Source: Microbispora hainanensis
Lineage (GTDB): Bacteria; Actinomycetota; Actinomycetes; Streptosporangiales; Streptosporangiaceae
Assembly: GCF_036186745.1 (NCBI RefSeq)
Contig: NZ_CP108086.1
Coordinates: 4,588,001 to 4,652,000, forward strand
Reading direction: 5' to 3'
Length of the DNA: 64,000 nt
Part shown: positions 24,550 through 33,303 of the stretch, piece after piece
How positions within the stretch are numbered: position 1 is the stretch's first letter
Layout of the letters: each line of letters starts with the position of its first letter
Position numbers and translations under genes: made by a program
The notes under the pieces: model-generated
Databases searched by the model: none
What the model saw: only the letters and a program-made list of their open reading frames with translations
What the model was told of the DNA's origin: nothing

Positions 24550-25287
24550 ATGAGCGTTGGTGCTGTTTTGGCCGAAGCCCGTGAGCGCGCCGGGCTGACC
24601 GTGCGTCAGCTCAGCGAGCGCACGCGGGTCCGCGAGTCCGTCATCGAACGCTTCGAGCGTGACGACTTCTCGGTGGGCGACTTCTACGCACGCGGGCACA
24701 TCCGTACCATCGCCTCCGACCTCGGCCTGGACGCGGACGAGATCCTGCGGCAGTACGAGCAGGAGAACGCCGACATCGCGTCACCGGTCAAGGCCTCGGC
24801 GGTGTTCAGGCGCGACGTGAGCGAGCGGGCCCGCTGGGCCACGGGCTGGACGAAGGCCGCCGCGGTCGCCCTGGCCATCGTCGCGGTCGTCGTCATCGCG
24901 CGGATGCTCGGGGGCTCCGGCGAGAAGGCCGGCACGACTGCCGCCCAGCTCCCGGTGACCGCGCCGCACCAGCACGCGCGTAACGAGAAGGGCCACGAGA
25001 AGAAGACCCTGGAGGAGGCCCTCGCGCCCGGCACGGTGGTCGTGAAGGTCACCGCGCGCAAGCCGTCGTACATCAACGTGCGGGACGCCAAGGGCAAGGA
25101 GATCTTCCAGGGGACGCTGCCCGAGGGGAGGACCTCGACCTATTCGGCGAAGGACCGCATGCGGGTGACCATCGGCGACGCGGGGGCGGTGCGGCTGGAG
25201 GTCAACGGAAAGGACCTCGGCACGCCCGGCAAGGACGGCCAGATGATCCGGCGGACCTTCGAGGCGGGCGGCCCGAGTCTCCGTTAA
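24550..25287 (+). CDS. RodZ-like HTH membrane protein
   Basis: 245 residues. An N-terminal helix-turn-helix of the RodZ type (VGAVLAEARERAGLTVRQLS, FYARGHIRTIASDLGLD) is followed by one membrane helix near residue 100-118 (AAAVALAIVAVVVIARML), a His-containing linker, and a C-terminal DUF4115-like beta domain (VVVKVTARKPSYINVRDAKG). RodZ links the cell-wall elongation machinery to the cytoskeleton in other bacteria; actinobacterial versions are less studied. It precedes rimO by 30 bp. The 142-bp gap upstream probably holds the promoter, but no clear hexamer pair was found. Confidence 0.85.
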   Translation: MSVGAVLAEARERAGLTVRQLSERTRVRESVIERFERDDFSVGDFYARGHIRTIASDLGLDADEILRQYEQENADIASPVKASAVFRRDVSERARWATGWTKAAAVALAIVAVVVIARMLGGSGEKAGTTAAQLPVTAPHQHARNEKGHEKKTLEEALAPGTVVVKVTARKPSYINVRDAKGKEIFQGTLPEGRTSTYSAKDRMRVTIGDAGAVRLEVNGKDLGTPGKDGQMIRRTFEAGGPSLR

Positions 25288-25317
25288 TCGCCGACTGCCG
25301 ATACCGTAGTTCGCATC

Positions 25318-26730
25318 ATGTCTTCTCGCCGAACCGTATCGCTGATCACGCTGGGCTGCGCCCGCAACGAGGTCGACTCCGAGGAGCTGGCCGCGCGGCT
25401 GGAGGCCGCCGGCTGGCACACCGATGACGACGATCCCGACGTCGTCGTCGTCAACACGTGCGGCTTCATCGATTCGGCGAAGAAGGACTCCATCGACACC
25501 CTGCTCGCCGCGGCCGACTCGGGCGCGAAGGTGGTGGCGGCGGGCTGCATGGCCGAACGGTACGGCGCGCAGCTCGCCGACGCCCTGCCCGAGGCGACCG
25601 TCATCTCCTTCGACGACTACGCCGAGATCGGGGAGCGTCTCGACGACGTCATCGCGGGCAGGCCGCTGGTCCCGCACTCCCCGCGGGACCGCCGCACGCT
25701 CCTGCCGATCACGCCGGTGGAGCGCTCGGCCGCCCACGCCCACATTCCCGGTCACGCCCAGGCGGACCCGCTGCCGGAGGGCGTCGCCCCCGCCAGCGGC
25801 CCGCGCATGCTGCGCAAGCGGCTCGGCTCGGGGCCGGTGGCGTCGCTGAAGCTCGCGTCGGGCTGCGACCGGCGCTGCACGTTCTGCGCGATCCCGGCCT
25901 TCCGCGGCTCGTACGTCTCGCGCCGCCCGGAGGACCTGCTCGCCGAGGCCGCCTGGCTGGCCGGGCAGGGCGTCAAGGAGCTCGTGCTGGTCAGCGAGAA
26001 CTCCACGTCGTACGGCAAGGACCTGGGCGACCTGCGCGCGCTGGAGAAGCTGCTGCCCCTCCTGGCCGCGACCGAGGGCATCGAGCGGGTGCGGGTCAGC
26101 TACCTGCAGCCCGCCGAGCTGCGGCCCGGGCTGCTCGACGTGATCGCCTCGACGGAGGGGGTCGCGCCCTACTTCGACCTGTCCTTCCAGCACGCCAGCG
26201 GGACCGTGCTGCGGCGGATGCGGCGCTTCGGCGACCCCAAGCGGTTCCTCGACCTGCTCGCGCAGATCCGCGACCGTGCGCCCGAGGCGGGCATCAGGTC
26301 CAACTTCATCGTGGGGTTCCCGGGGGAGACCCAGGAGGAGTTCGACGAGCTGGTGGCCTTCCTCGAAAAGGCCAGGCTCGACGTCATCGGTGTCTTCGGC
26401 TACTCCGACGAGGAGGGCACCGACGCGTACGGCTTCGAGGGCAAGCTCGACCAGGACGTGATCGACGAGCGGGTCGCGATGCTGACCGAGCTGGCCGAGG
26501 AGCTGACCGCCCAGCGGGCCGAGGAACGCATCGGCGACGAGCTGCAGGTTCTGATCGAGGAGGACCTCGGCGACGGCGGATACGAGGGCCGTGCGGCGCA
26601 TCAGGGTCCCGAGGTGGACGGCGCCGTCACGGTGCAGGGGATCGGCCTGGTCCCCGGCCAGATCGTCCAAGCGGTCGCCGTCGACTCCGAGGGGGTCGAC
26701 CTCATCGCCCGGATCAAGGCAGGCACATGA
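25318..26730 (+). CDS. rimO: Ribosomal protein S12 methylthiotransferase RimO
   Basis: 470 residues, radical SAM. The N-terminal MTTase domain has three cluster cysteines ([29 protein letters not shown]). The central SAM domain carries [15 protein letters not shown] (CxxxCxxC). A C-terminal TRAM domain is present ([17 protein letters not shown]). It adds a methylthio group to the conserved Asp of ribosomal protein S12. It overlaps pgsA by ATGA. The about 45-residue insertion between the MTTase and SAM domains ([16 protein letters not shown]) is common in actinobacterial RimO. Confidence 0.95.
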   Translation: MSSRRTVSLITLGCARNEVDSEELAARLEAAGWHTDDDDPDVVVVNTCGFIDSAKKDSIDTLLAAADSGAKVVAAGCMAERYGAQLADALPEATVISFDDYAEIGERLDDVIAGRPLVPHSPRDRRTLLPITPVERSAAHAHIPGHAQADPLPEGVAPASGPRMLRKRLGSGPVASLKLASGCDRRCTFCAIPAFRGSYVSRRPEDLLAEAAWLAGQGVKELVLVSENSTSYGKDLGDLRALEKLLPLLAATEGIERVRVSYLQPAELRPGLLDVIASTEGVAPYFDLSFQHASGTVLRRMRRFGDPKRFLDLLAQIRDRAPEAGIRSNFIVGFPGETQEEFDELVAFLEKARLDVIGVFGYSDEEGTDAYGFEGKLDQDVIDERVAMLTELAEELTAQRAEERIGDELQVLIEEDLGDGGYEGRAAHQGPEVDGAVTVQGIGLVPGQIVQAVAVDSEGVDLIARIKAGT

Positions 26731-27590
26731 CGGAGCGCGGTGAGCCGCCGATGGACGTGGCGGGCCCGGGGGAGATGACACCGGAGTCCGCGGCGCCGCC
26801 GGTCGCCGCCGTGCCCGCCACGCCGGTGGCGATCCCGGCGCCCGCTCCGCGTGTCCCGCAGGCGGGGCAGGACGTCGCGGGGGAGCCGGGCTCCGGGGCC
26901 GTGACCGGCGACCGTACGGCCGCTGAGCCGCCGTCCGCCGGAGAAGGCACAGGAGAAGGCGCCGGCGAGGGCGCCGCGGAAGGCGTCCCCGGAGGCGCCG
27001 GGGAAGGTATCGCCGGAGGTGCGGGGGAAGGCGTGGTGCGCCGGGTCAGCACCTGGAACATCGCGAACGTCCTGACCATCGCCCGGCTGGCGATCGTCCC
27101 CGTCTTCACCGTCTTCCTGTTCGTCGAGGGGGAGGGCTGGCGGCTGGCGGCGCTCGGGGTCTTCCTGCTCGCCTCCCTCACCGACCAGCTCGACGGCTGG
27201 CTCGCCAGGAAGTACGCGCTGGTCACCGACTTCGGGAAGATCGCCGACCCGATCGCGGACAAGGCGCTGATCGGCGCCGCGCTGCTCAGCCTGTCGTACC
27301 TCGGCGAGATCCCGTGGTGGGTCACCGTGGTGATCATCGCCCGCGAGGCGGGAGTGACGCTGCTGCGCTTCCTCGTGATCCGGCACGGGGTTATCCCGGC
27401 CAGTTACGGGGGCAAGGTGAAGACTGTTTTGCAGATCGTGGCCATCGCGCTCTACATCGTGCCGGGGGTGCCCGACGTGATCAGGTGGGTGGCCATGGGG
27501 CTCGCCCTGGTGGTCACGGTCGGGACCGGCGCCGACTACGTGGTGAGGGCGGTGCGGCTGCGGCAGGTGGCGAGGAGTGCGCAAGGCTGA
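26727..27590 (+). CDS. pgsA: CDP-diacylglycerol-glycerol-3-phosphate 3-phosphatidyltransferase
   Basis: 287 residues. The CDP-alcohol phosphotransferase motif is complete at about residues 155-180: [11 protein letters not shown], then a G three residues before D and another D (GKIADPIAD). About five membrane helices start with [20 protein letters not shown]. It makes phosphatidylglycerophosphate, the first committed step to phosphatidylglycerol and cardiolipin. Unusual is the about 105-residue N-terminal extension, rich in Pro/Ala and then imperfect GEG/GAGEG repeats, absent from typical about 180-200 residue enzymes. The ATG overlaps the rimO stop; an internal start near the first helix cannot be excluded. 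Confidence 0.92.
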   Translation: MTERGEPPMDVAGPGEMTPESAAPPVAAVPATPVAIPAPAPRVPQAGQDVAGEPGSGAVTGDRTAAEPPSAGEGTGEGAGEGAAEGVPGGAGEGIAGGAGEGVVRRVSTWNIANVLTIARLAIVPVFTVFLFVEGEGWRLAALGVFLLASLTDQLDGWLARKYALVTDFGKIADPIADKALIGAALLSLSYLGEIPWWVTVVIIAREAGVTLLRFLVIRHGVIPASYGGKVKTVLQIVAIALYIVPGVPDVIRWVAMGLALVVTVGTGADYVVRAVRLRQVARSAQG

Positions 27591-28084
27591 TGAGGGGTGT
27601 GGCGAGCGAGGTGCTGTCCCTGCTGGTGCGGCAGGGCGCGACTGTCGCCGTGGCGGAGTCGCTCACCGGCGGCCTGATCGGGGCCACGCTGACCGGTCCG
27701 ATGGGCGCCTCGGCCGCCTTCCGGGGCGGCGTGATCGCCTATGCCACGGACCTCAAGGCGAGCCTTCTCGACGTGCCGTCCGATCTCCTTGAACGAGAGG
27801 GAGCGGTGCATCCCGACGTGGCCGCGGCCATGGCGGTCGGCGTTCGCAAGCTCGCCGACTCTGGCTACGGCCTGGCGGTGACCGGGGTCGCCGGCCCCGA
27901 TCCCCAGGACGGCAAGCCGGTCGGCACGGTCCACATCGCCCTGGCGGGACCGGGAGAGCGCCTCTGGCACCGTGACCTGCGCTTGACCGGAGACAGGGAC
28001 GGGATCAGAACCGCCACCTGCCAGGAGGCGTTGCTGCTGCTGGAAGGTGTGCTGAAGGCAAATTCGGGGGAACATCTGGGGTGA
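27590..28084 (+). CDS. cinA: CinA C-terminal domain protein (NMN amidohydrolase, PncC-like)
   Basis: 164 residues corresponding to the stand-alone C-terminal CinA domain; the N-terminal molybdopterin-binding domain is absent, as is usual for actinobacteria. Motifs are [35 protein letters not shown] and [20 protein letters not shown]. The family hydrolyses nicotinamide mononucleotide to nicotinate mononucleotide. The start codon overlaps the pgsA stop by one base (TGATG), with GAGGAG upstream. Confidence 0.92.
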   Translation: MRGVASEVLSLLVRQGATVAVAESLTGGLIGATLTGPMGASAAFRGGVIAYATDLKASLLDVPSDLLEREGAVHPDVAAAMAVGVRKLADSGYGLAVTGVAGPDPQDGKPVGTVHIALAGPGERLWHRDLRLTGDRDGIRTATCQEALLLLEGVLKANSGEHLG

Positions 28085-28337
28085 TTACCGCGTTACGTCC
28101 CCAGCGAACATGCTCGCCTCGGTCTGCCGCGGTGTCGCCCTCTACAGGTACGGTGGAGCTGTGAGTGAGGTCCGTGAGCCAAAGGCGAGGAGCAAGACAG
28201 GCGCACGCCCGGCGAAGGGGCCGAGCGAACCCATGATGACGGCGAGGCGTATGTACGAAGGGCAGATTAAGAAGGGGCGACATGAGCCCACCGCGAGAGG
28301 CGTCGTGAAGGCGCCCCCCTTGGGGAGGGAGCGACAG

Positions 28338-28694
28338 ATGATCCTGCTGCGTCAGCTGCTCGGTGACGTACTGCGGCGGCTGAGGGTGCGGCAGAATCGC
28401 ACCCTTCGCGAGGTCTCCACGCTGGCGCGTGTCTCACTCGGCTATCTGTCCGAGGTCGAGCGCGGCCAGAAGGAAGCCTCCTCCGAGCTGCTCGCCTCGA
28501 TCTGCGGCGCGCTCGGGGTGCCGCTGTCCCAGGTGTTGCGTGAAGTGTCCGACCAGTTCGCACTGGCCGAGCTGCAGGCCGCCCCCGTGCTGGCAGATGT
28601 GCCCGAGCACGAGCGCCTGCCCATACCCGAAACCGTCCCCGCCGGGCCGGATTTCGAGGGTTTCCCGGAGGTCAAGGACATGGTCGCCGCCTAG
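28338..28694 (+). CDS. clgR: ClgR-type XRE transcriptional regulator
   Basis: 118 residues. The helix-turn-helix reads [40 protein letters not shown] and [20 protein letters not shown], characteristic of ClgR, the activator of clp protease and other stress genes. The ATG at 28338 has GGGGAGGGA about 8 nt upstream and homologues start here. An in-frame extension back to 28110 is possible but not needed. The gene order pgsA-cinA-clgR is conserved in actinobacteria. The C-terminal acidic tail ending VKDMVAA may be a protease-recognition end, since ClgR is itself degraded by ClpP in other species. GCGAACATGCTCGC (28104-28117) is a near-palindromic candidate autoregulatory site. Confidence 0.9.
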   Translation: MILLRQLLGDVLRRLRVRQNRTLREVSTLARVSLGYLSEVERGQKEASSELLASICGALGVPLSQVLREVSDQFALAELQAAPVLADVPEHERLPIPETVPAGPDFEGFPEVKDMVAA

Positions 28695-29345
28695 GCGGCG
28701 TCTCGACGCCCCGCCGTGCCGGCGGACGGCGTCTCCGCGACCTCGCCCGATTGTCCCCGTAGGCCCCATAAGACACGGCCCGATAGGGCACGCCCGGTCC
28801 GAAGGCCAGGGCGTGACCTCCGCGCCCGCAGTCCGGGTCGACCCGGACCCGGGTGCCCAGTCCCGATCCCACGGGCGGGCGCCTGGCCCCCGCAGGCCCG
28901 TTTCCGTGCCCGTTTCTGTATCGTGCGGCCCGTTCCGCCCGTTCCCTTTGGTGTCGCCTCGGGTGTCGCCCCGTTCCCTGACGCGCCCACCGGGCTCCGT
29001 CTCCGACTTCGTGCGGCCCGCTCCCGATGGGGTCTCCGTTTCGTACGGCCCCGTCCCGGCGCGCCCGTATGGCCCCGTCTCCGTGTCGCCTGGGCCGTTT
29101 CCGGCGTGCGTCTGGCCCGTCCCCGTGTCGCGTGGCCTGCTCCTGGCGCGCCTGTCTCACCCGTTCTCGACACGCTCGTCTGACCCCGTCTCTGTGTCGT
29201 GGGCCCGTTTTCAGCGGTTCCGCCGGGTTGTGTTCGCCACTTCGTCTCCGTGGTGCCTGCCGCGCTCCCGTAACGTGCTCACCGCTGCTCGCGGTCTCGT
29301 GGACCTGCCCTCGGCCTTCGGGCGCGCGCTTGCGGCCGCCCGCGA
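28695..29345. other. Gene-poor low-complexity region
   Basis: About 650 bp without a convincing gene. Both strands have open frames, but the translations are monotonous Pro/Ser/Val or Arg/Gly/Ala. The DNA is built of degenerate 25-40 bp units combining CCGTGTCG/CCGTTTC, GGCCCGT and GCGCGCCC. The region lies between clgR (plus) and the small VOC gene (minus). It looks like a decayed repeat array; no RNA gene or terminator stands out. Confidence 0.6.
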
Positions 29346-29657
29346 TCACGATGCGTGGATCTCGACCACCCTGCCGTCCGGGTCGGTCATGAGGTGGCGG
29401 CCGGGCTCCAGCCGCGGCTCGGCGGCGGCTCCGTCCACGTCAAAGCCGAGCCGTACGGACCCGGTCCTGCGCTCTGCGGTCGCCGGATACAGCTCGAACA
29501 CGGTGCCGTCGGCGAGGACGGCGGCGTGGTGCCGCGGGCCCTGGCCGTGCCGTTCCAGGGTGAACTCGACACCGAGTGCGCCATAGAAGGCGCGGCACTC
29601 CTCCAGCCGGTCGGTGTACAGGACGAGCAGCATGACGCGGGCGGCGGTGGGCGGCAC
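29346..29657 (-). CDS. Small VOC (glyoxalase/bleomycin-resistance fold) protein
   Basis: 103 residues starting with GTG. One full VOC-type module: LLVLYTDRLEECRAFYGALG, HHAAVLADGTVFELYP, and the C-terminal HLMTDPDGRVVEIHAS. Known roles include isomerases, dioxygenases and drug-binding proteins; at one module it would have to dimerise. It sits 28 bp downstream of nei on the same strand. The metal-ligand pattern is incomplete, so catalytic activity is uncertain. Confidence 0.75.
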   Translation of the reverse strand: MPPTAARVMLLVLYTDRLEECRAFYGALGVEFTLERHGQGPRHHAAVLADGTVFELYPATAERRTGSVRLGFDVDGAAAEPRLEPGRHLMTDPDGRVVEIHAS

Positions 29658-29685
29658 GGGATCCCCTTCGTGTGCGTACCGGTTC

Positions 29686-30471
29686 TCAGTCGCGCTGGCA
29701 GGAGGGACACCAGTAGATGAGCCGCTCGGCCGGCTGTGGGCCCATCTCCCCGCGGCTGACAGGGGTGCCGCAGTGGTGACACGGGCGGCGTGCCCTGCCG
29801 TAGACGAGCAGCGACCGCCCGGGGCGCGCGTCGCCCGTCGTCACCGGGAGTGGCGCGTCCTTGCTCGCGTCCATCAGGCGGTGGGCGACGGAGACCAGCG
29901 CCTCCAGCTCGTCCGGCGGAATCGACCCCACCGGACGCCACGGGGACATCCGCGCGGCGTACAGCGTCTCGGCCCGCCAGATCGTGCCGATGCCCGCCAG
30001 GTCGCGCTGGTCGAGCAGCGCCTCCCCGATCGACCGCTGCGGGTCGCGCAGCAGGTTCCGTACGGCGAGGGCGGCGTCCCAGTCCGGCCCGAGCAGGTCC
30101 GGGCCGAGATGCCCCACGACCCGCTCCTCGCGGTCGGTCGGCACGAGGTCGACCATGCCCAGCCGGGTGCCGACCGCCTGCCACTGGATGTTGGCGAGGA
30201 TCAGCCGGACCACGTCGCCCCTCGGCGCCGGACGGCCCGCCGGGCCCACGCGCCAGCTTCCCTCCATGCGCAGGTGGGTGTGGACGGTGAGCCCACCCTC
30301 CACCCGGGTGAGGAGGTGCTTGCCGCGCGAGACCGTCGTCAGCACGGTCCGGCCGCGCAGATCGGCGGTGGCATACCGGGGCACCCGGAAGTCGCTGCGG
30401 GTCAGCCTCCGGCCGTCGAGGGCCTGTCTGAGCCGCTTGGCGGTCCGATAGACGGCGTCACCCTCCGGCAC
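29686..30471 (-). CDS. nei: Fpg/Nei-family DNA glycosylase (endonuclease VIII-like)
   Basis: 261 residues, GTG start. After removal of Met, Pro2 and Glu3 (PEGDAV) form the catalytic site of the family. The helix-two-turn-helix (LLDQRDLAGIGTIWRAETLY) and the C-terminal zinc finger (CHHCGTPV, then YWCPSCQRD) are present. It excises oxidised pyrimidines and nicks the abasic site. In mycobacteria nei lies next to the lhr helicase gene. Here lhr is about 18 kb further on, at 48831, with accessory genes in between. Confidence 0.92.
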   Translation of the reverse strand: MPEGDAVYRTAKRLRQALDGRRLTRSDFRVPRYATADLRGRTVLTTVSRGKHLLTRVEGGLTVHTHLRMEGSWRVGPAGRPAPRGDVVRLILANIQWQAVGTRLGMVDLVPTDREERVVGHLGPDLLGPDWDAALAVRNLLRDPQRSIGEALLDQRDLAGIGTIWRAETLYAARMSPWRPVGSIPPDELEALVSVAHRLMDASKDAPLPVTTGDARPGRSLLVYGRARRPCHHCGTPVSRGEMGPQPAERLIYWCPSCQRD

Positions 30472-30505
30472 GGCTCTCCTCCCGTGAGGATCGGGTACAG
30501 GCGGC

Positions 30506-30970
30506 TCACACGGGCATGTGCGAGTCCCATGCCGCCGGGTCGGCGGCGAGCTCGGTCACCCGGGGCGGCAGCTCGCCCTTGGCGATCTGCTCCAGCGTGA
30601 CCTCTTCGAGGATGGCCCGCTCACTCGCCCGCAGCGCGATCCACACCTGCTGCAACGCCTGGGCGGCGCCCTGGTATCCGACGTGCTCGGGCCGCTCGCC
30701 CCGCACGTTGGCCAGAGGTCCGTCCACCGCGCGGATCACGTCGGCGAGCGAGATCTGGCTGGCCGGCCGTGCCAGGACATAGCCCCCCTCTGGGCCCCGC
30801 TGCCCGCGCACCAGTCCGGCGCGGCGCATCTGCAGGAGGATGTTCTCCAGATATTTGGGGGGCATCTCCTGCTCCTTGGCCAGCTCGCCCACCGTGGTGG
30901 GTCCCTCGCCCGACGCGGCGAGTTCGGCGGCGGCACGGAGGGCGTAGTCGACACGGGCAGAAAGTCGCAT
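30506..30970 (-). CDS. Rrf2-family transcriptional regulator
   Basis: 154 residues. The winged helix reads RLSARVDYALRAAAELAASG, VGELAKEQEMPPKYLENILL and GPEGGYVLARPASQISLADV. Unlike IscR and NsrR it contains no cysteine at all, so it cannot hold an iron-sulfur cluster in the usual way. It resembles CymR-type members, which work through protein or small-molecule partners. It is 34 bp upstream of nei on the same strand. Its targets are unknown. Confidence 0.88.
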   Translation of the reverse strand: MRLSARVDYALRAAAELAASGEGPTTVGELAKEQEMPPKYLENILLQMRRAGLVRGQRGPEGGYVLARPASQISLADVIRAVDGPLANVRGERPEHVGYQGAAQALQQVWIALRASERAILEEVTLEQIAKGELPPRVTELAADPAAWDSHMPV

Positions 30971-31058
30971 GTAGTCGATTATCCCGCCTGGTTGGCATCG
31001 GTAGGACGCCCGCCTGCCATCACGGCCCGGCGGAGCCCTGATTTTCCGGCCGCAGACC

Positions 31059-33071
31059 CTAATTCAGCCGGAGCCGTACGACGAGCGGGAGGTGGTCGGA
31101 GTAGGGCACGCGGGGTGCCTCGGCCGCCACGGCGGTGAGCCCGTCCGAGATCAGCACGTGGTCGATGCGCCGCACGGGAGCGTCGGCGGGAGAGGTCGGC
31201 GGGTCGCCGAGCGCCCGCAGCGGATCGGACAGGCCGGCGGCCTCCAGCACGCGCATCTGGGGGTCGGACGGCGTCGTGTTGAGGTCGCCGGCCACGATCA
31301 CCGGTCGCGGGCCGGCGCCTGCGGTGCCGGACGGGAGGGTGCCCGTGGCGAGCCGCCGGGCGATCGCCGCCGCCTCGGGCGCCTGCCCGCGCGGCTCCTG
31401 CAGGTGCGTGTTGACGATGCCCACCTCACGGTCGCCGATCCTCAGCACGATCGACTGGGCCTGGGCGCCGGTCGGATACCCGTGCCGTCCGAGCCGGGTC
31501 GAGCCGATCTCGGCGACGGGCAGGTTCGTGAGCAGCGCGTCGCCCCAGAGGCGGTCGGCGGCGGGCGCGAAGTAGTAGCGCATGCCCAGGCCGCGGGCGA
31601 TCCTCGCCAGGTCGTCGTGCCCGCCGTTCAGCAGCCAGCCCCGGTCGACCTCGCTCATCAGCACCACGTCGGGACGCCGCGTCGCGACCCAGGCGGCGAT
31701 GTGGTCGAGGTCGAGCCGTCCGCCGAGCCCGAAGCCCATCCGGATGTTGTACGCGACGAGGGTGAACTCGTTCCCGGTGATCGTCTTCGTCGCGGGCGGC
31801 GACTGCCAGGTGAGCAGGCCGGTCAGGACGGCCGCCGCAAGCCCGATCGCCACCCACCGGCGCGGCACTCGCCTCGTCGGGGTGGTCTCTTGCGGTGGGG
31901 CTTCCCGGAAGAAGACGACGGCGGCGACGAGGACGGCCACGGCCGGCGGGGCCAGCGCGTTGGGGAAGCCCAGGTCGGCGTCGAAGGACGCGTAGTAGAG
32001 GAACGCCCCGACCAGGAACACGAGCATCCCGCCCAGCACCGCGACGCCCCCGCGCCCGGCTCTGCGCTCCGGGACGCCTCCGGCCGTGTCGTCGGCAGCG
32101 CTTGCGCGCCCGCTTGTGCTTGCGGCGGCGGTGCCCCCTTGGCGTCCGGCGATGCCGGCGCAGGCCCCGAGTGCGACCGTCGCCACGAGGGCGGGTACGC
32201 CCGGCACGCCGGCCTCGGCCGCCGCCACCCCGGCGACGAGGAGGACCCCGGCCACCCGGCCCCACGACGCGATCCGGCTCCAGGACACGGCTCGGCCCCA
32301 CGGCACAGGCCGGCCCGACGACAGTGTCCATGCGCAGACGACGGCCGCGCACAGCGCCGCGGCCTGGAGCGCGACCGCCAGGGCGGTCAAGGGCGCACCG
32401 TGCTGCCCGGCGTCCTGCGCGAGCGTGGCCGCGCCGCCGCAGTACATGCCCGCGAGCATGAGCACCGGGCCGAAGACGAACCAGACGGCCGCCGGGGCGG
32501 GGACGGGCGACGCGGGCGAGAGCCGTACGGACCAGAGGAAGGCGGCGCAGAGCGCGGCGACGGCGATCCAGGGGAGCGGGCCGTCCCGCCAGACGAGGTC
32601 CACCCGGTCGAGGGCCAGGTGGAGGATCGACGCACCGGCCAGGCCGCCGATCAGCCCGGCCGGCACCCACGTGCCCGCCGTCGTCCGCGCGCAGCCGTAG
32701 AGGAAGACCAGCCCCGCCGTGACCCCCGCGGAGGCGAGCAGGAGCTGGGGCGTGCCTCCGTCCGCCGCCTGGAGGCCGAGCCGGGCCGCGACGAGCGCCA
32801 CCGCACCCACCACACCGACGATCCGGGGCGACGCGAACCGCGCCGCGGGGACGGCGGCGAACGGCAGGACGAACCACAGCGCGGCGTACGTCCCCATGCC
32901 GGCGGGAGCGGTCTCGCCCGCCCTGCCGTACAGGGTGATGAGGGACGGCAGGAACACCCGCACCACGTCGATCAGGAGCGTGACGCCCGTCGCCAGCATG
33001 ACCAGCGGCCACGGGGGAGCGGGAAGCCCGCGGGCAGGTGGGGTGTGCGGTTGCCCGGACGTCTCGGTCAT
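31059..33071 (-). CDS. Membrane-anchored endonuclease/exonuclease/phosphatase-family protein
   Basis: 670 residues. Residues about 20-390 contain about 11-12 hydrophobic helices (from PPWPLVMLATGVTLLIDVVR). The C-terminal 250 residues are an EEP domain: FTLVAYNIRMGF, DVVLMSEVDRGWLLNGG, GIVNTHLQEPRG, VIVAGDLNTTPSD, IDHVLIS and YSDHLPLVV, with the catalytic Asn, Glu, Asp and His. The domain probably faces outside and could hydrolyse a phosphodiester, perhaps lipid-linked or extracellular DNA. The ATG at 33071 has GGGAG about 6 nt upstream. Its 5' leader holds a 14-bp palindrome. Confidence 0.85.
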   Translation of the reverse strand: MTETSGQPHTPPARGLPAPPWPLVMLATGVTLLIDVVRVFLPSLITLYGRAGETAPAGMGTYAALWFVLPFAAVPAARFASPRIVGVVGAVALVAARLGLQAADGGTPQLLLASAGVTAGLVFLYGCARTTAGTWVPAGLIGGLAGASILHLALDRVDLVWRDGPLPWIAVAALCAAFLWSVRLSPASPVPAPAAVWFVFGPVLMLAGMYCGGAATLAQDAGQHGAPLTALAVALQAAALCAAVVCAWTLSSGRPVPWGRAVSWSRIASWGRVAGVLLVAGVAAAEAGVPGVPALVATVALGACAGIAGRQGGTAAASTSGRASAADDTAGGVPERRAGRGGVAVLGGMLVFLVGAFLYYASFDADLGFPNALAPPAVAVLVAAVVFFREAPPQETTPTRRVPRRWVAIGLAAAVLTGLLTWQSPPATKTITGNEFTLVAYNIRMGFGLGGRLDLDHIAAWVATRRPDVVLMSEVDRGWLLNGGHDDLARIARGLGMRYYFAPAADRLWGDALLTNLPVAEIGSTRLGRHGYPTGAQAQSIVLRIGDREVGIVNTHLQEPRGQAPEAAAIARRLATGTLPSGTAGAGPRPVIVAGDLNTTPSDPQMRVLEAAGLSDPLRALGDPPTSPADAPVRRIDHVLISDGLTAVAAEAPRVPYSDHLPLVVRLRLN

Positions 33072-33084
33072 GGCGCTCCCTTCG

Positions 33085-33098
33085 GGCTCATATGAGCC
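33085..33098. promoter_or_regulatory. 14-bp perfect palindrome in the EEP-gene leader
   Basis: GGCTCATATGAGCC lies 14 bp upstream of the EEP-gene start, in the divergent region shared with the ROK regulator at 33304. It is a candidate operator. The remainder of the 232-bp region holds no other clear motif. Confidence 0.4.
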
Positions 33099-33303
33099 AT
33101 CCTCACGAAAGATGGGAGCGTTACCAATACGTTCGACCTGGGGCGTTCCTCGCACGTGTCGGCTCGCTAAGCTTGCTGGAAACCTTGTTGTTCATTCACG
33201 GGCGCACATGGTCGAAGCGCCGCCGGGGGCCGAGCGAACCGGAGAGGCGTGGGTGGGCGCACCGACGGCGAGCCGGAGACTTCAGACGATGGGAAGCAGG
33301 AGC

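Noticed and set aside
28672-29349. 225-codon minus-strand frame in the low-complexity tract
   Set aside because: Almost only Arg/Gly/Ala with no domain and no ribosome binding site; a result of DNA repeats rather than a gene.
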